From Pichia kudriavzevii (taxonomy: Eukaryota; Ascomycota; Pichiomycetes; Pichiales; Pichiaceae): a stretch of 64,000 bases of DNA. The translations under genes and the position numbers were made by a program. The notes beneath the pieces were generated by a model. It did no database searches, had not been told where the DNA came from, and saw only the letters and a program-made list of their open reading frames with translations. The stretch lies in the NCBI RefSeq assembly GCF_003054445.1, contig NC_042506.1, positions 7,501 through 71,500 of the forward strand, given 5' to 3'. How positions within the stretch are numbered: position 1 is the first letter of the stretch; the number at the start of each line of letters is the position of its first letter. Positions 58,601-64,000 of this stretch are shown one piece after another.

Positions 58601-59717
58601 AGGCATTCAATTAATTGCTCTGTTAGTCAAAGAGTTTGGCTTAGCTACTATTGATGCTTACATGAAGGCAATTCAAGACAATGCAGCAGAAACAGTCACG
58701 AAAATGATAGATTCGTTATTAGAAAAGAACAGAGAAAAGAGTTTGAAATGCACTGATTATATGGATGATGGCTCTCAAATTTCTCTATCGGTTTATAGAG
58801 ATCAAGAAAGTGGTAAAGTAATTTTTGACTTTGAAGGTACATCTGCGCAAAGCTACAATAACTTCAATGCTCCTTCAGCGATTACTTACTCAGCAATTAT
58901 CTACTGCTTAAGATGTTTGGTCGATGATGAAATTCCATTGAACCAGGGTTGTCTTAGGCCGATCGAAGTAAAGATCCCTAAATCTTCTCTATTATCTCCA
59001 GACGATGGTAGTGCTGTTGTTGGTGGAAATGTTTGCACGTCACAGAGAATTACAGATACTATTCTCAAAACTTTTGATGTTATGGCTGATTCTCAGGGAT
59101 GTTGTAACAACTTCACATTTGGAAGCGGAGGTAATGGTCCAAATGGTAAATATGTCCAAGGTTTTGGTTATTATGAAACTATTGCTGGTGGTCATGGTGC
59201 ATCCGCAAATTGGGATGGTGTTTCAGGTGTTCACACCAACATGACAAACACAAGAATTACAGATGCTGAGATATTTGAACGTAGATACCCCATTTTATTA
59301 AGGGAGTTTTCGATAAGAAAAGATTCAGGAGGAAAAGGTGTCAGGAAGGGTGGAGATGGTGTTGTCAGAGATGTTGAATTTAGGGTGCCAGTTACTGCGT
59401 CTATTTTGTCGGAACGTAGGGTCGTTGCTCCACATGGCATTCATGGTGGAGAGGACGGTGCAAGAGGCGTAAACTTATGGGTTAGGAACTACAAGAATAA
59501 AAAGGGGGAGATTGAGGAGAGAATATATAACCTCTCAGGTAGAGCGAGTGTCGATGTTTCTGCAGGAGACAGGATCGTAATTATGACCCCCGGTGGTGGT
59601 GGGTGGGGTAGAATAGATAGTATTGAAAAGTCCTCCTCTAACTCCAACAAGAGAACATGGTCAAAAATTGCTAGTGGTTCACTCCATAACAGAAAAAGAC
59701 AACAGTTAGAAAATTAA
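55635..59717 (+). CDS. OXP1: 5-oxoprolinase, spliced gene
   Basis: Exon 1 is 55,635 to 55,661 (nine codons, MGGIKISID). Exon 2 is 55,743 to 59,717. The joined protein has 1,333 residues; Saccharomyces Oxp1 has 1,286. It opens 5-oxoproline to glutamate with ATP, in glutathione recycling. The splice restores the family N-terminus IDRGGTFTDCIGN. The HyuA-like half has GTTVATNALLERKG, GFDMGGTSTDVSRFG and IAAGGGSILSF. The HyuB-like half begins near residue 765 (PVLLSIFANRFMDIAEQMG) and ends with IMTPGGGGWG. An annotation without the intron would start at an internal ATG and lose 77 residues. Confidence 0.95.
55662..55742 (+). other. spliceosomal intron of OXP1 (81 bases)
   Basis: The 5' splice site is GTACGT, a variant of the yeast GTATGT. 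A perfect TACTAAC branch site lies at 55,717 to 55,723 and the 3' site TATAG ends at 55,742, 20 bases after the branch A. The length is a multiple of three, but unspliced reading meets an in-frame TAG formed by the last three intron bases, so retention gives a 35-residue peptide. Confidence 0.93.
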
Positions 59718-59847
59718 TTACTTGGATTTGTAAGTTCAATTTGTACCTTTTTTCATATCTATAAATACCATATGTATAACTATTTACAAGATACTTTGAA
59801 AATAATCTGTTTATTTACAAGCATAACTGGGCACGCAACTGTTGAGC

Positions 59848-61986
59848 TTACTCAAAAAGTTGGAGAACGCTATGTAACTTTATGAGCATTTCATCCCATT
59901 CACCTTGGTCAGTACTTAAAACAGTGAGTGCTCCACCAGCACCGCATCTATACGTATCATAACCGTCCATATTGTCTAAATCATCGGCATACCTGAACAG
60001 TGATCGTATAATAACACTCCAATCAGCATTGTCATTCAAGGACCAGTACCCACAGATACCACTATATAAGCCACGACGTTGGTTGTCTTCCAACTGTTGC
60101 AAAATCTCTACGGATCTCTTCTTTGGAGCACCGGTCATGGAACCAGGGGGTAAAGAGTTTTTCAATACATCGATCCCTGTGAATTTATTAGTAAATTCAC
60201 CTTCTATAACTGAGACAAGTTGATAAATAGTTTCATATTCTTCAACTGACATTAATTCAGTAACATTGATTTTATCCAGAAGGTACAAGAGGTTGTCTCT
60301 GATCAAGTCAACAATCATCAAGTTCTCACCTAATTCTTTTGGAATTTTCAACAACTTGCAAGCTTTCTGATAATCAATTTCAGGATTTTTTTTCAATGTT
60401 CCTTTTATAGGACGCATTTGGCAGAACTTATCGTTCCAAGATATAAATCTTTCCGGAGACGTAGACAATAGCATGGAAGATTTAAAGTTCAGGTATGCGG
60501 AATAAGGTGAAGGATTTTTCTTCACTAAAGCTTTGTAGATCTCCCAAGGCTCGTATTTTTCTGGTAGATGAACAATGGTGTTGTAAGTCAAACATAATTC
60601 GTATGAATCTCCTAGCTTCAAGTATTTTTGGCAATCATGAAAAGCTCTAAAATAGACTTCCTTATCTGGAGTGGTAATTTTTGCTTCTCGAGATAACGAT
60701 TCGACCAAAACTGGTCTAGATGTGTTCCGTGATTTCAGTAAGTTCCTAAGATTACTCAAAAATTGGTCATCACCCTCTTTGATTGTAACTGCGTAGGCTT
60801 TCTTCTCGGGTGATATAGCTATGAATCTTTCAATGAAACATAGCTTCGTATCATCTATATTTGACTTTGTACGCTTCTTCAAGTTTTGTCTGTCAACAAA
60901 AAATCCTTCCTCGTACGACATATAGCCAATCAGTCCACCCACGAAAGGACAGGTCTTCAATTCTTGATGATTTATTGTAGGATTAAAATAACGCTGGGAA
61001 ACAAACTTAGCCAAGAACTTGAATATATCATCAACTTCAATTGTCTCAAACTCATTAGCATTCCATTTGTTCACTAGGATTTCGTTGGGAGACTCTGTTG
61101 AGTGTGTGATAACAAGCGATTGCTTATTAATAGGCATACCAACAATAGACCATTGACCAGGAGCTGATGCTGAATTCAATAACAAAGTGTCTTGACCATC
61201 GGATTGGATGGTATCACAAATTTCGAGGATATCAAACTCAGTGTCTAGTGTTGAACTGATATCAGAATATTGAAACTTGAATAAACCGTTCGACTCAAAA
61301 GATTCAATCAAAGGGGTTGCTGAAACCAGATGGTTATCGTGGGCAATCGACCTATCTGAAGCTCTACTTTTAACCAAGTTCCAAAAATTTTCAACGACTT
61401 CAAATCCATATTCTGAGCAGATAGATTCAGGGTGATACTGGACACCAAAATGAGGATACTCCCTATGCTGGGCAGCCATCAAGATTTTTACATTATTTTC
61501 CCCTGTGAAGAAGGCCAATGGCTTGATCGTTTTCGATGAATCGATTTCATCAACATAGATAGAGTGATACCTCACAGAGTCTATTTTATCGGGTAGGTTT
61601 CTAAAAATGGAAGAATGGTCAACCACATCAATTGAATGGATTTGACCGTGAATTGGTTCTTCCAAATAGTCTACCTTGCAGTTATTTGCCAAACATAATG
61701 TTTGAAATCCGAGACATATGCCTAAGATTGGTTTATGAATATATTGTTTATAAAGGTGTGGGATAACACCAATATCGCTGGGCTTAGTTGGTGAACCTGG
61801 TCCTGGCCCAATCACTATAGCATCAACTGACTCTACTAAAGTATCCAATTGTACAGAATCAGATTCTTTTTCAATGTCGTAGGAATCATTGTGAATAGTA
61901 ATAACTTGGGCATTTGTGGCTCTACGCACTAAGTCTCTCAGGTTGTATGTAAATGAGTCATATGAATCCACTAGAAGGATTGACAT
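59848..61986 (-). CDS. ABZ1: aminodeoxychorismate synthase (PabA-PabB fusion)
   Basis: 712 residues; Saccharomyces Abz1 has 787. It makes 4-amino-4-deoxychorismate from chorismate and glutamine for folate synthesis. The N-terminal glutaminase (about 1 to 210) starts LLVDSYDSFTYNL and has VIGPGPGSPTKP, the catalytic cysteine in ILGICLGFQ (Cys91) and QYHPESICSEYG. The synthase half has the PabB-type lysine in RPIKGTLKK and the chorismate site LPPGSMTGAPKKRSVEIL near 600 to 620. PIKGT rather than the PIAGT of anthranilate synthase supports the PABA assignment. Its stop is 130 bases from the OXP1 stop. Confidence 0.96.
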   Translation of the reverse strand: MSILLVDSYDSFTYNLRDLVRRATNAQVITIHNDSYDIEKESDSVQLDTLVESVDAIVIGPGPGSPTKPSDIGVIPHLYKQYIHKPILGICLGFQTLCLANNCKVDYLEEPIHGQIHSIDVVDHSSIFRNLPDKIDSVRYHSIYVDEIDSSKTIKPLAFFTGENNVKILMAAQHREYPHFGVQYHPESICSEYGFEVVENFWNLVKSRASDRSIAHDNHLVSATPLIESFESNGLFKFQYSDISSTLDTEFDILEICDTIQSDGQDTLLLNSASAPGQWSIVGMPINKQSLVITHSTESPNEILVNKWNANEFETIEVDDIFKFLAKFVSQRYFNPTINHQELKTCPFVGGLIGYMSYEEGFFVDRQNLKKRTKSNIDDTKLCFIERFIAISPEKKAYAVTIKEGDDQFLSNLRNLLKSRNTSRPVLVESLSREAKITTPDKEVYFRAFHDCQKYLKLGDSYELCLTYNTIVHLPEKYEPWEIYKALVKKNPSPYSAYLNFKSSMLLSTSPERFISWNDKFCQMRPIKGTLKKNPEIDYQKACKLLKIPKELGENLMIVDLIRDNLLYLLDKINVTELMSVEEYETIYQLVSVIEGEFTNKFTGIDVLKNSLPPGSMTGAPKKRSVEILQQLEDNQRRGLYSGICGYWSLNDNADWSVIIRSLFRYADDLDNMDGYDTYRCGAGGALTVLSTDQGEWDEMLIKLHSVLQLFE

Positions 61987-62857
61987 TTTCCAGTAGCTTT
62001 TATGATGTAATTATTATTATTATCACCACTGACTACTTAAGAGAGTGTTTTATTTGTTAAGCCGTACAGACCCTTGGAAGAAATAGCAAAAACCGTTCAA
62101 TGTCAAAAAAAAAAAAAAAATGAATCAAATCAATCTTTTTTAACGCATTTGCTTTGTCGCTCTATGACAGCTTTGCAGTTGTGTAAGCATTGAGCTACTG
62201 AATGATAAGTGCTTTTATTCCTTACGACAATTTTGTAGTATCGACACTTAATGTTTAAACAAACTTGTGTTTTTTGGGATCAGAAATGGTCGACTTTATT
62301 TGCTTTAATTAGGTTTTATAATTGCAATAAAAAACTTTTGCTAATATTCTTAGTTCTTTCAAAGCTGAGCTTTATTACTATTTGGCTCTATTTATTAAAT
62401 TGATCTTTTATTGTAAAAATAACAAGATATATTATTCCTCAATTTTCTTTACATTACCTACTAATTATATTATGGAAACTCCTTTCATTTACTCATAAGG
62501 AACCAAAAAAAAAAAAAAAAAAAAAACAAAAAAAAAAACAAAACGTATAACTTTTAGATTGAATATACATTCTATTTACCTTTTGATGTGAAAACCGAGG
62601 CTAATAAGACCCTCTAATTGATCAAGTCACACAAACACTACTAAAATGCTTACTGGGTAAAGTTTCATCTTATATAGTCAATTTTTATTCCGTTTGGTAT
62701 CCTTTACACGAATTGCAGACTAGCGGAATAAAAAGTAAATGCTCATTGCTGAGGGTAATTTGACCATTTGAAAAAAACAAAAATCCGAATCTATGAGATA
62801 TTGACGGGTTTTTCTACATATTGGTACAATTTGGGAACAATACTGAAACACTGACAA
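61987..62857. other. divergent spacer of ABZ1 and the POC4-like gene
   Basis: 871 bases, very A/T-rich. It holds A16 at 62,105 to 62,120, A22 at 62,505 to 62,526 and A11 at 62,528 to 62,538. No tRNA, credible open frame or known motif was found. It is long for this window, so a short non-coding RNA cannot be excluded. Confidence 0.5.
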
Positions 62858-63253
62858 ATGGCTGAAGCAGTTAGAAAAATACACACCGTAACTACGAAAG
62901 TGACACCACCATTTGGGGATGAGTTTCAAATAGCAGCAACACTTCCCCTAGAAAAACCGATCTTCAATGCTTCAAATCGAATTCCTATCACAATCCATTT
63001 GAGTAAAACGGGAACAAATACTGAGTTGGGTTGCTACGTCTATACGATTTTGGATAAGAGATCGGGTCGAACGCATCAGACTTTATTAAATAATAGCAAC
63101 GAAACCTTGGTCGACATGACCAAGAAAATAGGGGCCCTACTCAGCAAAAAGTACCATGTACCTACTTATGTCAGTGTTTCCGGAAATTGGTCATTAGAGG
63201 ACCTATTGGCTACGATAAAATCTGTCGTTGCATTTATCAATGAATCATATTGA
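62858..63253 (+). CDS. proteasome-assembly chaperone, POC4/PAC4-like
   Basis: 131 residues. The pattern is a small mixed fold with NRIPITIHLSKTGTNTELGC and IGALLSKKYHVPTYVSVSG followed by an amphipathic helix (SLEDLLATIKSVVAFINE). The strand-helix end with VPTYVSVSG resembles the PAC3/PAC4 (Poc3/Poc4) chaperones, which pair to guide alpha-ring assembly of the 20S proteasome. Saccharomyces Poc4 has 148 residues. The family is poorly conserved and I rely on remembered pattern, so a wholly different small protein is possible. The start is the first ATG. Confidence 0.5.
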   Translation: MAEAVRKIHTVTTKVTPPFGDEFQIAATLPLEKPIFNASNRIPITIHLSKTGTNTELGCYVYTILDKRSGRTHQTLLNNSNETLVDMTKKIGALLSKKYHVPTYVSVSGNWSLEDLLATIKSVVAFINESY

Positions 63254-63376
63254 GGTTACATAATACGGAGATTTTCGAATTAAATTAACCCAATATACTT
63301 TATAGAAAATAACGACGTTCTACATAAACGATCTATGGTACATGCAACAATATAGAAGGGGATTTTTCTGCTAGAC

Positions 63377-64000
63377 CTATTTAAAATCCTTGTAGGACCA
63401 TTTCTCGGTAACTTTCTTTTTGCCTTTCTTACCCTTGTTGATTCTCCTGGTTTCGATCATACCCTTGGATTGTAGGTTCTTCATTTGGTCATAAAGTAAA
63501 TTACCCTCTGGTTTCAACTTCCTTAAAGAATCACTTAATTCGTTACTGAGTTTCACTTCAAGCGGACCTTCGATTGGTTCGAATTTTGAGCCTAACTTCT
63601 TCTTACCCAATCTTAGTCTTCTTTCATCCTTGCTCTCACCAGCAGCTTTCTCAGATGTTCTCTTGCTCTTTTCATCAACGTCATTCAAAATCTCCGGCAA
63701 TTTTTCCAACTCTTTGATTCGAAGTTTGATTTCCTTTAGCTCTGCTTGTAACTTTTGCTTCTCCTTGTAACGTTGCTCCTTGTTTCTTTGAGCCTTAGTT
63801 TTAATCTTTAATTTCGTCGCTGGGTTTATAGAGAGCTTGAATTCAGTTTCACTTGCTTTCGCTGTCACATCCTGTGATTCATTTTCGCCACTGGTGACTT
63901 CTGGATCTCCATCGCTTCCATCTAGAACGCTCTCATCATTTCCACTATCATCCTCTTGGATAACTTCGTTATCCTCATAGTTGGCAATCAAGTACTGGAT
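63377..64000 (-). CDS. NOP53: 60S biogenesis factor Nop53, 5' part outside the window
   Basis: The last 207 codons, in frame to the window edge; the true start lies beyond 64,000. Nop53 (human PICT1/GLTSCR2) docks the Mtr4-exosome on pre-60S particles for ITS2 processing. The C-terminal hallmark is clear: EVKLSNELSDSLRKLKPEGN, LLYDQMKNLQSKGMIETR and TEKWSYKDFK at the end. Upstream is a Lys/Glu-rich helix (TKAQRNKEQRYKEKQKLQ), and before that an acidic part. An open frame can be read from a TTG at 63,991, but this is not a start. Confidence 0.93.
   Translation of the reverse strand: MQYLIANYEDNEVIQEDDSGNDESVLDGSDGDPEVTSGENESQDVTAKASETEFKLSINPATKLKIKTKAQRNKEQRYKEKQKLQAELKEIKLRIKELEKLPEILNDVDEKSKRTSEKAAGESKDERRLRLGKKKLGSKFEPIEGPLEVKLSNELSDSLRKLKPEGNLLYDQMKNLQSKGMIETRRINKGKKGKKKVTEKWSYKDFK

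Noticed and set aside
1-64000. CRISPR array, operon, rRNA gene or intact mobile element
   Set aside because: None is present. The tandem arrays have no spacers, and no transposase, integrase or reverse-transcriptase motif was seen in any open frame.

Overview
The window is nuclear chromosomal DNA of a budding yeast (Saccharomycotina). Genes are compact and nearly intronless on both strands, and almost every recognised protein has a Saccharomyces-type counterpart. The one clear intron has yeast consensus signals (TACTAAC branch site, TAG 3' end). CTG appears to be read as leucine: SOF1 codon 32 is CTG at a position where its family has an invariant Leu. That argues against the CUG-Ser and CUG-Ala clades. 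A lineage near Pichiaceae is a guess that the sequence alone cannot prove.

Layout. Positions 1 to about 7,900 are a gene desert: no credible gene, few homopolymer runs, and a texture unlike the other spacers. It could be centromeric or pericentromeric DNA. From 8.1 kb the DNA is ordinary and gene-dense. Between 8 and 18 kb lie ATG22 and an SCS3/FIT-family gene (convergent), tRNA-Gly(GCC), tRNA-Gln(UUG), TRP2, SHP1, MET6 and PTH2. Between 18 and 31 kb lie a DSS1-like RNB-fold protein that seems to have lost its catalytic residues, a PTC2/3 phosphatase, a TatD nuclease, a small DOT6/TOD6 Myb repressor, a CASTOR-like ACT-domain protein, an unknown Ser-rich protein and the SAS3 acetyltransferase.

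Between 31 and 48 kb lie two tandem RAI1/DXO paralogues, a GIP3/HER1-type LRR protein, an unknown membrane-anchored protein overlapping SPO11 tail to tail, RPL5, SMC5 and SWC3. SWC3 carries a young in-frame tandem repeat. Between 48 and 64 kb lie a large LRR protein, an unknown Ser-rich protein, an SNA3-like adaptor, SOF1, OXP1 (with a 9-codon first exon), ABZ1, a POC4-like chaperone and the 3' part of NOP53.

The window is not one pathway. Themes recur: amino-acid and chorismate metabolism (TRP2, ABZ1, MET6, OXP1, ATG22, CASTOR-like), RNA and ribosome biology (RPL5, SOF1, NOP53, DOT6, RAI1/DXO, DSS1, PTH2), chromatin and DNA repair (SAS3, SWC3, SMC5, SPO11) and ubiquitin-proteasome work (SHP1, POC4). 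Several promoters carry motifs that fit the gene: a Cbf1 site before MET6, an Rpn4 PACE site before SHP1, a PAC site before the PAC-binding DOT6-like gene, and two Gcn4 sites before the CASTOR-like gene.

Start codons were checked against the DNA. Longer open frames that begin at TTG or GTG were trimmed to the first suitable ATG. No CRISPR array, operon, rRNA gene or intact transposon was seen.
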